DNA from: Sinomicrobium soli
Lineage (GTDB): Bacteria; Bacteroidota; Bacteroidia; Flavobacteriales; Flavobacteriaceae
Direction: 5' to 3'
Length of the DNA stretch: 64,000 nt
Assembly: GCF_003285545.1 (NCBI RefSeq)
Contig: NZ_QLNV01000005.1
Coordinates: 248,001-312,000, forward strand
The notes under the pieces are model-generated. The model was not told where the DNA came from and made no database searches. It saw only the letters and a list, made by a program, of their open reading frames with translations. Below are positions 15,761 to 25,239 of this stretch, piece by piece (position 1 is the stretch's first letter; the number at the start of each line of letters is the position of its first letter). A program made the translations under genes and the position numbers.

Positions 15761-18436
15761 TCAGTTTTCATTGTAATCCCGGTTTTTCCTGATACTGTGT
15801 ATGTTTAGTCCTGTAATATCTTTTTGATACCCGGGAATGGCAAGGCTGCACAGGTAACTGAGCACAAAGCAGGAAACAAATCCCGTAGCTGCAAACAGCA
15901 GGGGATGCATATGGGTAAAGATGGTGAGCAGATACTGTATGACCGCGCTCAGCACCAGGCCGGACACAGCCCCGGGGCCATTGGCCTTACGGGTCACGAT
16001 CCCGAGCAGGAACAATGCGCCCAGCCCGCCTGCAAACCATCCTATAAACAACTGGAACTGGTCCCAGAGCGATTTTATGTTCCACGATGCCATTAAAAGG
16101 GCAAAGGCAATGCCCAGTATGCCGAAAACAAGGGTAGCCCAGCGCGCTGCGGACAATGTGCGGCCGGTATTCCTTTTTTTCATCCTGAAATAGAAATCGG
16201 TGATAAATGCGGTGGATACCGAATTCATGCTGCTGCTCAGGCTCGACATGGCTGCCGACAGCACCCCGGCAATAAGCAGCCCTGAGATCCCGGCCGGAAG
16301 CTGTGTGACGATATACCACGGAAATATGGCATCGTTGTTGGGAAGCGAAATATTCATATCGCCGGGATTTTCGCGATAAAACAGGAAAAGCAGGGTGCCT
16401 ATGCTGAAAAAGACAAGTGTTGCGGGAATGGCCATCAGGGCAAAGGTCCAGGCGCTTTGCGACGCTTCCTTTTCACCGGATGTAGTGAGATACCGCTGTA
16501 CCATGGTCTGATCTGTTCCGCTGGCGATAAGATTGGAGAAGATCCCTCCGAGAACGACTACCCAGATCGTGGGTTCCCTGAAATCGAGGGCCCAGTCCAG
16601 TATTCTGAGTTTATCATACTCACGGGCGATCTCTATTTCCTGTGCCATTCCGAGGTCCAGTTGCAGGGCAATGACAACGATGCTCAGTATGGCACCTCCC
16701 AGCAGGACCACAACCTGCAGTACGTCGGTCCAGATTACGGCTTCAATACCTCCCATCATGGTGTAAATGACGCTTACCGTACCCATTGAAAGAATGCACA
16801 ACTCTATATTGATACCTGTTACCAGGTTTATGGCCAGGGCGGGCAGCAGCAATACGATACCAACCCGGCCCAGCTGGAGTAGTATAAACGAGAGGCTTCC
16901 CATTAAGCGGGTGGCCAGGTTGAACCTTTTCTCCAGGTATTCATAGGCCGTAGTGATATTCAGCCTCCGGTAGAAGGGGATAAACAGGAATACGATAACA
17001 GGAGCCGTAAGCAGGGGGGTCATCTGGAAAAAGAAATAGGTCCAGTCTTCTGCATAGGTCTTGGCCGGAACAGCCATAAAGGTAATGGCACTGAGACTGG
17101 TACCGAACAGGCTGAGCCCTGCGGCCCACCAGGGGATACGCCCGCCCCCCTTGAAATAGTCGTCGGTAGACCTCTGTCTTTTCGAATACCTGACCCCGAT
17201 CAGTATCATGACAGCGAAGTACAGGATAATGACCGTATAATTCAGCCACCCGAAGGTTTTGCCGTGTGGCGCCATGCTGCCTTTCCAGATGTTCCTGGTA
17301 CGGACTCCGGGATGTATTTCCCCGCCGGGGATCAGGAAGCTGCCGTTGAGGGCTGCAATATTTGTCGTAACGGGCATATCGCCAGGGAAAGTGCCTGCTA
17401 TGGTCCAGGTATCGGTGATGGTATTGTAGGCGAGTATGTCTTTTGAAAACCCCCGGTGCTGTTCAAAAACCGAACCGAGGCTTTTTTTAAGGGCCTTCCG
17501 GTGTATACTGTCGGTAGCCCGGCGTATTCTTCTTTCCAGGGATTCCCGTTCCAGGAAATCCTTTCCGTCGTCACCACCGAAAACCAGGATGGTTGCAGAT
17601 CCCTTTTTTACTGCAGGGGCCGCCATAACACTATGCGGTTTTCCGCTACCGGTTGTTATATTTCCCAGGAGTGACCATGTTTTGAGTACGGGATCGTAAC
17701 GGTATCCGTCATACAATATGGCAGTTTGCTCCGGCCCCTGCGTTCTTCCCCCGAACAGAAAAAAGCTGTCTGTTTTGCCGTTGCTCTGCGTTGCTGCCGC
17801 AGGGTAGTTCCTGGGCGGTCCGGGACATCCGGGAAGTGTTGCCCATGTTCCGTCTTCACCGAGCTCCAGCAGTACGTTTTTATTGTTCCTGATACCGTGT
17901 ACCAGTACGGAACCCTGACAGACATCTCCGGCAACGGCCTTAAACCCTTCCGGGAGATCCTTCAGGGGAGTGATTTGCATGTTTTGTGTTACCGGGTCCC
18001 ACTCCAGTGCAATAACCTCAGGCACTATACCATTGCTGTTATCGCCTCCTATACACAGTAATCTGTTGTTCTGCACTACGGCGGCCCCGTATCCCATTCC
18101 GGAGGGGAGCCTGTACACCGTATCTTTCCATTGACGGTGGCCATCGGGTTGCAATTCGCATACGTAGATCTGGTCCCACCATTTTTTTTCTCCTCCTTTC
18201 CAGGGCATTTTCCCGGGAAAATTGGCACCGCCTGCAATGAGCAGGGTCCCGTTGGACACTCCGGAATAGCTACCTGCCAGTCCGGGCTGCCTGTCCGTAC
18301 CCTGCCCGGTGAGCCCGGGGTTTCCGGGAAGGGTATCCCAGAGTTCCCATTTTACATTCTGTTGTGCGGTCAGTACGGTAGTGTACAACACCAGAAAAAG
18401 AAAGGGGATAAGTGTTCTGTGGTACGGACTAATCAT
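15761..18436 (-). CDS. Sialic acid mutarotase-like Kelch domain fused to Na+/solute symporter
   Basis: Fusion protein of 891 residues. Residues 1-24 are a signal sequence. About 30-385 form a Kelch-type propeller with repeated GG/WD blades (LLIAGGANFPG, LCIGGDNSNG, FFLFGGRTQG, LVFGGDDGKD), resembling NanM and cyclically permuted mutarotases. From about 395 a sodium:solute symporter follows, with 13-14 hydrophobic helices and YFKGGGRIPWWAAGLSLFGTSLS near its start. The propeller would lie in the periplasm, where it could convert released alpha-sialic acid to the beta form at the mouth of the transporter. The gene overlaps the upstream sialidase gene by 8 bp. Substrate is inferred from context. 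Confidence 0.85.
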   Translation of the reverse strand: MISPYHRTLIPFLFLVLYTTVLTAQQNVKWELWDTLPGNPGLTGQGTDRQPGLAGSYSGVSNGTLLIAGGANFPGKMPWKGGEKKWWDQIYVCELQPDGHRQWKDTVYRLPSGMGYGAAVVQNNRLLCIGGDNSNGIVPEVIALEWDPVTQNMQITPLKDLPEGFKAVAGDVCQGSVLVHGIRNNKNVLLELGEDGTWATLPGCPGPPRNYPAAATQSNGKTDSFFLFGGRTQGPEQTAILYDGYRYDPVLKTWSLLGNITTGSGKPHSVMAAPAVKKGSATILVFGGDDGKDFLERESLERRIRRATDSIHRKALKKSLGSVFEQHRGFSKDILAYNTITDTWTIAGTFPGDMPVTTNIAALNGSFLIPGGEIHPGVRTRNIWKGSMAPHGKTFGWLNYTVIILYFAVMILIGVRYSKRQRSTDDYFKGGGRIPWWAAGLSLFGTSLSAITFMAVPAKTYAEDWTYFFFQMTPLLTAPVIVFLFIPFYRRLNITTAYEYLEKRFNLATRLMGSLSFILLQLGRVGIVLLLPALAINLVTGINIELCILSMGTVSVIYTMMGGIEAVIWTDVLQVVVLLGGAILSIVVIALQLDLGMAQEIEIAREYDKLRILDWALDFREPTIWVVVLGGIFSNLIASGTDQTMVQRYLTTSGEKEASQSAWTFALMAIPATLVFFSIGTLLFLFYRENPGDMNISLPNNDAIFPWYIVTQLPAGISGLLIAGVLSAAMSSLSSSMNSVSTAFITDFYFRMKKRNTGRTLSAARWATLVFGILGIAFALLMASWNIKSLWDQFQLFIGWFAGGLGALFLLGIVTRKANGPGAVSGLVLSAVIQYLLTIFTHMHPLLFAATGFVSCFVLSYLCSLAIPGYQKDITGLNIHSIRKNRDYNEN

Positions 18437-19586
18437 CGGTACCGATCTTCAGGGTGTGAAAAATGATCTGTTCGTAGGGATTTGCCGTTCCTCCTTCATA
18501 GAGCAATGCTACCGTATTGTTTTTGAGTACAGTCATGCTGGAATAGGCTGATGGTCCGGGGAAAACGGTTCGGATAAACGGCCAGGTCTTACCTTCGTCA
18601 AGGCTCATCCGGAGGCTCATGTTCCGCCGTCCGCCGGAGGTGGCCGGGTTGAGGAAGAGGAGAATGCCGGGCTGTTCCCCGCCGGGCCACCGGTATCTCA
18701 GTATACTGGCCTGGCATACGGGCTCCACCAGTTCGTCAACGGTATAGGGGGCCGTCCAGGAAAGACCGCCGTCGTAACTGATGGCGTGGGTGCGCTTATT
18801 TTTCCCGAAATAGGATCGCATGTTCATCAGCAAGGTGCCGTTTCCGTCTGCGAGTTCTACCACTTGGCATTCGTTTACTTTCGGCCGGATCGTACCACCC
18901 AGTTTCCAGGTGTCGCCGTGATCGTCGCTATAGATCACATGAGACCCGTATTCGAACGGCCCGTTCCGTACCTTGCCGCCGGGATCGTCGTAGCTGTGAT
19001 CTGAAGGAATGATGAGTCTTCCCTTACACGGCCCGTGTTTTACCTGGATACCGATGCCGGGTCCGGTTGCGTACCATCCCCACTCCTTCTTTTTAGTAGT
19101 GGGAGTGATCTCTTTCGGTGCCGACCAGCTTTTGCCGTCGTCACTGCTTTTCATGGCCCAGACGGTTCTTGTGGATTCCGATTTTTTGTGAATGATATCC
19201 GTCTCATGGTCATCGCCAAGGTTGTGGGTGAGCAGGAGGTGGATATCGCCGGTTTGCTCGTCGACCACCGGGCAGGGATTCCCGCAGGTATTGCTGCCAT
19301 CATCCCAGATCACGACCTGCTCGCTCCATGTTTTTCCGTTATCTTCGGAGCGCCTGAGCAGGATATCGATATTTCCGGCATCACCTCCGTCGTCCTTTCG
19401 TCCTTCACAGAAGGCCAGTAGCGTGCCTTTGCCGGTGGTGACCAGGGCAGGGATACGGTAAGTGTCGTAGTCACTGGTTCCCGATATGAATAAAGCAGAA
19501 GAATCCAGTGTTCTGACACTTTGGGCGCAGAGCGCGGGAATTTCTATCAGTAGTATTAACAAGACAAGATGAACTTTATGATTCAT
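18429..19586 (-). CDS. Exo-alpha-sialidase, GH33
   Basis: Secreted or periplasmic sialidase of 385 residues with a signal peptide ending near ALCAQ. The catalytic arginine motif YRIP is at 43-46, and five Asp-box motifs are visible (SEDNGKTW, SSDDGKSW, SDDHGDTW, SYDGGLSW, SLDEGKTW), marking the six-bladed propeller. It removes terminal sialic acids from glycans. It begins 3 bp after the lyase-like gene and overlaps the symporter fusion gene by 8 bp, so release, mutarotation and uptake are translated in tandem. A second sialidase with an extra N-terminal domain is two genes upstream. Confidence 0.92.
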   Translation of the reverse strand: MNHKVHLVLLILLIEIPALCAQSVRTLDSSALFISGTSDYDTYRIPALVTTGKGTLLAFCEGRKDDGGDAGNIDILLRRSEDNGKTWSEQVVIWDDGSNTCGNPCPVVDEQTGDIHLLLTHNLGDDHETDIIHKKSESTRTVWAMKSSDDGKSWSAPKEITPTTKKKEWGWYATGPGIGIQVKHGPCKGRLIIPSDHSYDDPGGKVRNGPFEYGSHVIYSDDHGDTWKLGGTIRPKVNECQVVELADGNGTLLMNMRSYFGKNKRTHAISYDGGLSWTAPYTVDELVEPVCQASILRYRWPGGEQPGILLFLNPATSGGRRNMSLRMSLDEGKTWPFIRTVFPGPSAYSSMTVLKNNTVALLYEGGTANPYEQIIFHTLKIGTDD

Positions 19587-19589
19587 GAT

Positions 19590-20531
19590 TTAAGGGTTTG
19601 TTTTTTGTATGAATTCCGGAATGATTAAGGAAGCCTGTTCTCTTAAACGAATTACCGTTTCATGTCCGGCTCCCTGGTAAGGCCATCGGAGTCTGGTGGA
19701 AACAGGTCCCCAATTACCTATTGCAGCCATTAATTTATCTGCTCCCTGGTTGGAAAGACCATGTTTAGTGATCAGGGGGGTGATACATGCATGGATAAAG
19801 GTCTGTATACGCTTTTCCAGTTGAAGCGCCAGATCGGCATTTTGGATAGCATTATTGTACCATTGCTGGGCAACATAGGGATTAAGGCAAGCTACGTTGG
19901 AATATGTTCCATGCATGCCTCTCCTGATTCCCGTGGCCATAAAGTGACCAGGGATAAATACTGAAATATAAGAGGTGAGGACATTCATTTCTTCATACCA
20001 CTGTTCGTTACCGCCACTTGTCTTGCATCCTGCAATCGGGATTTTGTTTTCGATGATTTTCCTGTAGTCTTCTGGAAGCAGGAATTTTTTGGAATGGGGA
20101 GGATTGTACAGGACTATTCTGACAGGGGCCGCTTCTCCGGTTACAGTGTCAAGAAAACTTTTAATCTCCGGGGTCGAAGGAGGAAACCAATCGGGGAGTA
20201 TCACCTGGATAGCGGTGGGATTTAGTGTTTTTGCCCTCTTTATCCTTTCAAGAGAGATTACAGGGCTCATATGGCTGCACCCTATTTGGAAAGGAATATT
20301 CTTTTTCAGGCATTTTTCCGATAGTATTAATTGTATCCGATCGAACTCCGATTCGGTCTGGTTGTAAAACTCTCCGGCAGTGCCATTGGAATAGATTCCA
20401 TTGGATTTTGCATCTATCAGGAGGTCAATCTCTTCTTCAAGGGCATACCAGTCTATGCCATTGTCTTTGTTAACGGGGAGTAATAATGTAGCCCAGTTGC
20501 CGAAGATATCATGTTGTCTTTTGTGTTGCAT
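19590..20531 (-). CDS. DapA/NanA-family aldolase, second and divergent
   Basis: Predicted cytosolic class I aldolase of 313 residues. It keeps a GTAGE version of the substrate loop (50-54), Tyr142 in LYNPPHS and the Schiff-base Lys170 in AGCKTSGG, so it should be active. It is clearly different from the nanA product of the same locus. Its place between two sialidase genes (14 bp and 3 bp spacing) ties it to sialic acid or a related keto-deoxy sugar acid, for instance a modified sialic acid or KDN; this is inference. Annotation as dihydrodipicolinate synthase would be misleading here. Confidence 0.8.
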   Translation of the reverse strand: MQHKRQHDIFGNWATLLLPVNKDNGIDWYALEEEIDLLIDAKSNGIYSNGTAGEFYNQTESEFDRIQLILSEKCLKKNIPFQIGCSHMSPVISLERIKRAKTLNPTAIQVILPDWFPPSTPEIKSFLDTVTGEAAPVRIVLYNPPHSKKFLLPEDYRKIIENKIPIAGCKTSGGNEQWYEEMNVLTSYISVFIPGHFMATGIRRGMHGTYSNVACLNPYVAQQWYNNAIQNADLALQLEKRIQTFIHACITPLITKHGLSNQGADKLMAAIGNWGPVSTRLRWPYQGAGHETVIRLREQASLIIPEFIQKTNP

Positions 20532-20545
20532 GCCTGTTTATTCCG

Positions 20546-22231
20546 TTACTTTCCGATCAGATCACTTAAAGCGATTTTCTGGAAAACCATATCTGCTTTG
20601 CTGCCTTCATAGAGTATACCTATGGTCTCTTCATCTACGGAGGTAAGACAGGAATACCCTCTTCCCTTTCCTTTGTCCAGCAACAGCCAGTACGCTTCCG
20701 GCCAGGTCTGCCCGTCGTCAAAGCTTACCTTTATGGTCATGTGGTCGCGGGCTGTTCTGGAATTGGGGTTGGAGAACAGCAAGATACTCTTCTTTTCTCC
20801 TCCTTCAAAATATTCGTGTTTGTGGATGCTGGCCATACAGGCGGGCTCTATAAGGGCTCCCCGTGATGTGGGGTGTTCCGACCAGGTTTCCCCGAGGTCG
20901 GCAGTGACCGAGATCACCCTTCCGTTTGTTCCGGAGGTGTTTCCCTTGTTTTTACCATCGCGTGCATTGAGCATGAGGGTACCGTCGGAAAGCTGTACGA
21001 CCATGTTTTCCGTAGTGCCGTGGCTGGCCATGTTGCTGGTAGTCCAGGTGCTCCCGTCCCTGCTCCAGGTGATATTGGAAAAGCTTTTGCCCTGGCTGTC
21101 CCTTCCCTGGGTCGGGAATACAAGGGTGCCGTCTTCGAGGGTAATTCCCTGTCCGGGAGCCGGGGCCCATAACCACCAGGATTCCTTTTTACACATTTCG
21201 GTAAGGTTTGTGGCACGGGCCCAGGTCTGTCCGTCATCAGTGCTTTTGGTGATGAGAAACTGGGAAGTTTCCTTTACGCCGAACCCGGGTTGTGACCCCC
21301 TGTTTTTCCACTGGTGGTTCCAGTCTTCGGAAGCTTCGGTAAGCCCTTCTACCCATTGTCCGCCGGAATTGATCACTCCATGCATCCAGAGCCCGGCTAC
21401 AAATATTGTATTGGTATTTTGATCTACCAGGACACAGGCATCACTGACGCCGTTAAACTTTTCGGGGAGGCCGCCCCATGCCCCCTGGTCCAGCACGATT
21501 TGCATGGGTTCCCAGCTTTGACCGCCATCGGTGCTTCTGCTCAGCCCGATATCTATATTGCCCTGCAGGTCCCTGCTTTTGTCCCGGCGAACATCGTATA
21601 TGGCCAGCAGGGTACCGTTTGCCGTGGTAGCCAGACCGGGAATGCGATAGGTGTTTACCCCGTCGTCTCCCGGTTTTCTCAGCGCTGTTCCCAGTCTGAG
21701 GGCTCCTTCGGGCGATTTGATATCCGGGGTTACGGCACTGTCGTTGACCGTAACCGACTCACAGGAAGCATCTATCCTGTGCAGGAGATTTGCTTCGTCC
21801 CTGAGCTTTACGGACAACCTGAAAAAGGCAGCTTTGTTCTTTACCTCGAGCTGGTCTGTGAACGTAATTTCGGAAGCGGGTTCCATCGTTTCGCCAAACT
21901 GGAGGTTTGCATTCGGTTTTGATGCATCTGTTCCCGTATAGATAAGCCTGAGCGACTCGATATCCCGGATATCGGTGGTGCCGTCGAGGGTTATTTTGAC
22001 ATTGCTGATTGTAAAAGAAGACAAACTGTTGGGGTGTAGTTTTATGTTCAGCAAAGTGTTATCTTCCATCTTGGTGAGGACGGGCACCTTGTCCTGGTAA
22101 GTAGTGGCTGTTATCTCTTGTTGTCGGTGCGGTAAATCCGGCGACTGTTTTTCCTTTTTACAGGCGAAAAAAGGCATACAGAGGACCAGTATGAAGAATA
22201 TGGGTCTGATTGTAATAGCGGTGGTTTGCAT
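20546..22231 (-). CDS. Exo-alpha-sialidase, GH33, lipoprotein with N-terminal domain
   Basis: Surface or periplasmic sialidase of 561 residues anchored as a lipoprotein (FFAC, Cys24). Residues about 40-175 form a beta-rich N-terminal domain as in Bacteroides-type sialidases. The catalytic region starts near 185 with TYRIPGL (Arg196) and contains Asp-boxes SRSTDGGQSW, TKSTDDGQTW, SRDGSTW, and SFDDGQTW. It lies 73 bp after the sulfatase gene and 14 bp before the lyase-like gene. With its different architecture it may act outside the cell while the smaller sialidase works in the periplasm. Confidence 0.92.
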   Translation of the reverse strand: MQTTAITIRPIFFILVLCMPFFACKKEKQSPDLPHRQQEITATTYQDKVPVLTKMEDNTLLNIKLHPNSLSSFTISNVKITLDGTTDIRDIESLRLIYTGTDASKPNANLQFGETMEPASEITFTDQLEVKNKAAFFRLSVKLRDEANLLHRIDASCESVTVNDSAVTPDIKSPEGALRLGTALRKPGDDGVNTYRIPGLATTANGTLLAIYDVRRDKSRDLQGNIDIGLSRSTDGGQSWEPMQIVLDQGAWGGLPEKFNGVSDACVLVDQNTNTIFVAGLWMHGVINSGGQWVEGLTEASEDWNHQWKNRGSQPGFGVKETSQFLITKSTDDGQTWARATNLTEMCKKESWWLWAPAPGQGITLEDGTLVFPTQGRDSQGKSFSNITWSRDGSTWTTSNMASHGTTENMVVQLSDGTLMLNARDGKNKGNTSGTNGRVISVTADLGETWSEHPTSRGALIEPACMASIHKHEYFEGGEKKSILLFSNPNSRTARDHMTIKVSFDDGQTWPEAYWLLLDKGKGRGYSCLTSVDEETIGILYEGSKADMVFQKIALSDLIGK

Positions 22232-22304
22232 GAATTTAGGATTGGCTTAAAGAGATTAATTTTTAAACATGATATTGTACAGAAAATGTTTCCTATGGTT
22301 GTGT

Positions 22305-23711
22305 TTATGGCGACTGGATTTTCCTTTCCGGAAATTCCGGATTGGGAATGGCGAAACGGGCATTTGCTTTTTTAAGGTGTTTCATTAAAAGGGCTTTTAA
22401 TTTTTCGGTGATCTCCGGCATTTCAGAGCTGAGATCTGTGCTTTCTCCGATGTCGTTTGCCAGATCGTACAGTTCGGTCTGCTTATCCTCATAGAAATAT
22501 ATTAATTTATAGTCTCCCTGGCGAATTGCAGAACACGGCTTGGTGCCTTCATAAGATTTCGGAGGATGGTAATACGGAAAATGCCAGTAAAGAGATTTCC
22601 GTTTCAGTGCCGGTATTTTTCCGGTCCATAAGGGCAACAGGCTTTTACCGTCCGTATTTTCCGGATCGGGTTGCTCCATCAGTTCACATAGTGTTGGCAT
22701 GATATCCCACTGGATAACCGGTTCTGACGATTCCGTGTTTTTGTCGATCACACCGGGCCATTTTACCATAAATGGTTCCCGGATTCCTCCTTCGTACAGA
22801 TTCCATTTGTTGCCCCGTAAGGGAGCATTATCGGTATATTTGGGATGTCCTCCGTTGTCTGAGGTGAAAATGACCACGGTATTTTTTTCCAGGCCGTAAT
22901 GTTTCAAAGCTTTCAGTATCTGGCCGTAATAATAATCCATCGTTTCTACAAAAGCAGCGTATTTGATCCTGTCTTCCGATGCTCCCGGCATGCGTTTTCT
23001 ATATTTTTCGATCAGCCAGGAATTATTAGGTATAACGGGAGTATGTACATAATAGCTGGAGAAGAACATAAAGAAAGGCTGCTGTTCCTGTTGCTGTTTT
23101 TTGAGGAAACCTATGGCTTTTTGTACCAGCGTATCTATAGGAAATTCTCCTTCTTTCAGTTGTGCGGGTATCCTGTTCCTCTCATCGTACGGATGAGACC
23201 CGTAATGGTCGCTTCCTGTGGCAAACCCCTGTTGTAAGGGGCCGTGAGTATTGCTCCATTTCAGGTATTTCCCATTGTGTTTTGCAATATGCCATTTTCC
23301 GAAATATGCCGTATTGTAACCAGCCTTCTCTGCTATTTCTCCCAGTGTTATTTCTTCCAGGGGAAGTTCTAATGTCCTCTTTGGAGGAAGCAGGGGTTTG
23401 TCTGAGATACGTGCTTCGGTAGCGACAAATTCAAAGTGAAGCCGGGCGGGGCTTTTTCCCGTAATGATCGATGCCCGTGATGCCGAACAGATAGGAGCAG
23501 GGGCATAGGCATTCGTATATTTTATCCCTTCCGAGGCCAGTTGGTTCATGGAAGGGGTGTCGTGGTCATTATTACCGAAACATCCTATGTCCGACCATCC
23601 CAGGTCGTCTGCATACAGGATGAGGATGTTGGGACGGGATTGTTTTTCAGAGGTTGAACATCCGAATGCTGTTATTGCCGAAACACTGAACAGGAAGATT
23701 ATCTTTTTCAC
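22305..23711 (-). CDS. Sulfatase, family S1, lipoprotein
   Basis: Arylsulfatase-fold enzyme of 468 residues. The maturation motif is CSASR (Cys75), where Cys becomes formylglycine; ILYADDLGWSDIGCFG holds the metal-binding aspartates. YFGKWHI and FTSDNGGHP are further active-site segments. I place the start at the GTG at 23711, because the lipoprotein signal (ITAFGC) follows at once and the upstream gene stops at 23737; an in-frame ATG at 23777 would overlap that gene by 41 bp. The sulfated substrate is unknown, but the neighbouring sialidases point to sulfated sialoglycans. Confidence 0.88.
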   Translation of the reverse strand: MKKIIFLFSVSAITAFGCSTSEKQSRPNILILYADDLGWSDIGCFGNNDHDTPSMNQLASEGIKYTNAYAPAPICSASRASIITGKSPARLHFEFVATEARISDKPLLPPKRTLELPLEEITLGEIAEKAGYNTAYFGKWHIAKHNGKYLKWSNTHGPLQQGFATGSDHYGSHPYDERNRIPAQLKEGEFPIDTLVQKAIGFLKKQQQEQQPFFMFFSSYYVHTPVIPNNSWLIEKYRKRMPGASEDRIKYAAFVETMDYYYGQILKALKHYGLEKNTVVIFTSDNGGHPKYTDNAPLRGNKWNLYEGGIREPFMVKWPGVIDKNTESSEPVIQWDIMPTLCELMEQPDPENTDGKSLLPLWTGKIPALKRKSLYWHFPYYHPPKSYEGTKPCSAIRQGDYKLIYFYEDKQTELYDLANDIGESTDLSSEMPEITEKLKALLMKHLKKANARFAIPNPEFPERKIQSP

Positions 23712-23736
23712 AGAGAGATGCTTTACGGGATCGAAA

Positions 23737-25209
23737 TTAATGAGGAGTAGCCTTTTGCCATCCGGCTTTAAGTACATGACTCAATCGATCTACCTGTTCC
23801 GAAAACCTGTTATTGTTAGCCAGGTTCCTTGTTTCGCGAGGGTCATTGCGATGATTGTAGAGTTCTCTTGCTTTTACCTCTCTTGTCCTGAAATCCAGCC
23901 ATTCCGTATACCGGTAATTTCGCGTTCTTACGGAGTACCCCATAATTTCTGGTTCGTCCTTGTAAAACCACGGTCGGGGAAACTGGCTGAAGACTGCTTT
24001 TTTCCATTTCTTGTCTGGGTGGCTGAGCAGTGGGCCCATACTAATTCCTTCTACACCTTCGGGAGCGGGTAATCCTGCCAGTTCTGCCAATGTGGGATAG
24101 AGGTCAACGAGTTCTACAAGGGCATCTGTGTGTTCTCCATGTTGTTTTTGTCCCGGGACGGAGAGGATCAAAGGCACCCGGGTATCCAGTTCAAAATTGG
24201 TGGTTTTGCTCCAGAGGTTGTGTTCGCCCAAATGGTAACCGTGGTCACTCCACAATACGATTATGGTATTTTCCATGAGGTGGAGCTGCTCCAACCTGTC
24301 GAGAAGTTTTCCTATTTGAGCATCTATAAAGGAAGTACTCGCATAGTATCCGTGAATGAGCTCCCTTATCTTTTGCCGGGGAATCGGGCCTGATTCCGGA
24401 ATATCGGTATACCCTCTCAATTCTTTAGATGAATGCAATGCTACTTCCGGAGTACCGTCGGGTGTGTCGGGATTAGCCGGTAGCGGCAGGGATTCCCTGT
24501 CGTACATAGACCAGTATTTTTGCGGGGCACTGAAAGGCAGATGCGGCCTTCGGAATCCCACGGCCAGGAAAAACGGTTTATCTTTTATGGTATTGAGGAT
24601 ATTCACTGCTGCCCGCGACACTTTTCCGTCTACATAGGCGCTGTCTTCTACATTGGCATTTTCGGTAGCTGCTGCTTTCCATGAACCCTTTTTATTGGTG
24701 TTGATGTCAAGCACGTATTTTGGGCCGGCTTTCCCAGTAACAGCCAGGGTCTCCGGTACTGACCAGGAAACCAGGTCCTGTGCCTGTTCCGGGTCGTGAT
24801 ATATCTTGCCTACGCATTCGGTATGGTACCCGTGCTGTTTAAAATATTGTGGTAGGGTAACCACGTCAGGTAAAGCTTTACGGAAATGAGTGTTCAGATT
24901 CCATACTTTTGTACGGTCTGGCCGGCGTCCTGTCATAAGGGAGGCCCTGGAAGGGGCACATACAGCCTGCTGGCAATAAGCATTATCGAAAACAATGCCC
25001 CGGGCTGCCAGCCTGTCAATGTTCGGAGTAATTGCTACAGAGTTTCCATAGCACCCCAGATTGGGACGCAAATCATCTACGGCGATAAAAAGTATGTTAG
25101 GTTTATTCTTTACTGCTCTCTTTTGAGCATTGCACGTAATACTCAATATCAGGGTAAGAATAAGAAACAATAGAAGATTGTTTTTGTACATTTTTTTCAT
25201 GATAAACAC
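23737..25209 (-). CDS. Sulfatase, family S1, iduronate-2-sulfatase-like
   Basis: Sulfatase of 490 residues with a signal peptide ending near CNAQ (28-29). The FGly motif CAPSR begins at Cys84, and AVDDLRPNLGCYG, CVGKIYH and WSDHGYHLGEH are intact. The DDLRPNLGCYG plus GKIYH combination is that of iduronate-2-sulfatase-like enzymes rather than arylsulfatase A types, so the two sulfatases in the locus should have different targets. It starts 30 bp after the susD gene. Three in-frame ATGs occur within the first seven codons; the first is used here. Confidence 0.88.
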   Translation of the reverse strand: MFIMKKMYKNNLLLFLILTLILSITCNAQKRAVKNKPNILFIAVDDLRPNLGCYGNSVAITPNIDRLAARGIVFDNAYCQQAVCAPSRASLMTGRRPDRTKVWNLNTHFRKALPDVVTLPQYFKQHGYHTECVGKIYHDPEQAQDLVSWSVPETLAVTGKAGPKYVLDINTNKKGSWKAAATENANVEDSAYVDGKVSRAAVNILNTIKDKPFFLAVGFRRPHLPFSAPQKYWSMYDRESLPLPANPDTPDGTPEVALHSSKELRGYTDIPESGPIPRQKIRELIHGYYASTSFIDAQIGKLLDRLEQLHLMENTIIVLWSDHGYHLGEHNLWSKTTNFELDTRVPLILSVPGQKQHGEHTDALVELVDLYPTLAELAGLPAPEGVEGISMGPLLSHPDKKWKKAVFSQFPRPWFYKDEPEIMGYSVRTRNYRYTEWLDFRTREVKARELYNHRNDPRETRNLANNNRFSEQVDRLSHVLKAGWQKATPH

Positions 25210-25239
25210 TTTGAATAGAAGCAGGCACTGTGCCTGATT

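Noticed and set aside
22305-23777. ATG at 23777 as the start of the first sulfatase
   Set aside because: It would add 22 residues before the lipoprotein signal and overlap the upstream sulfatase gene by 41 bp; the GTG at 23711 puts the signal peptide at the N-terminus.
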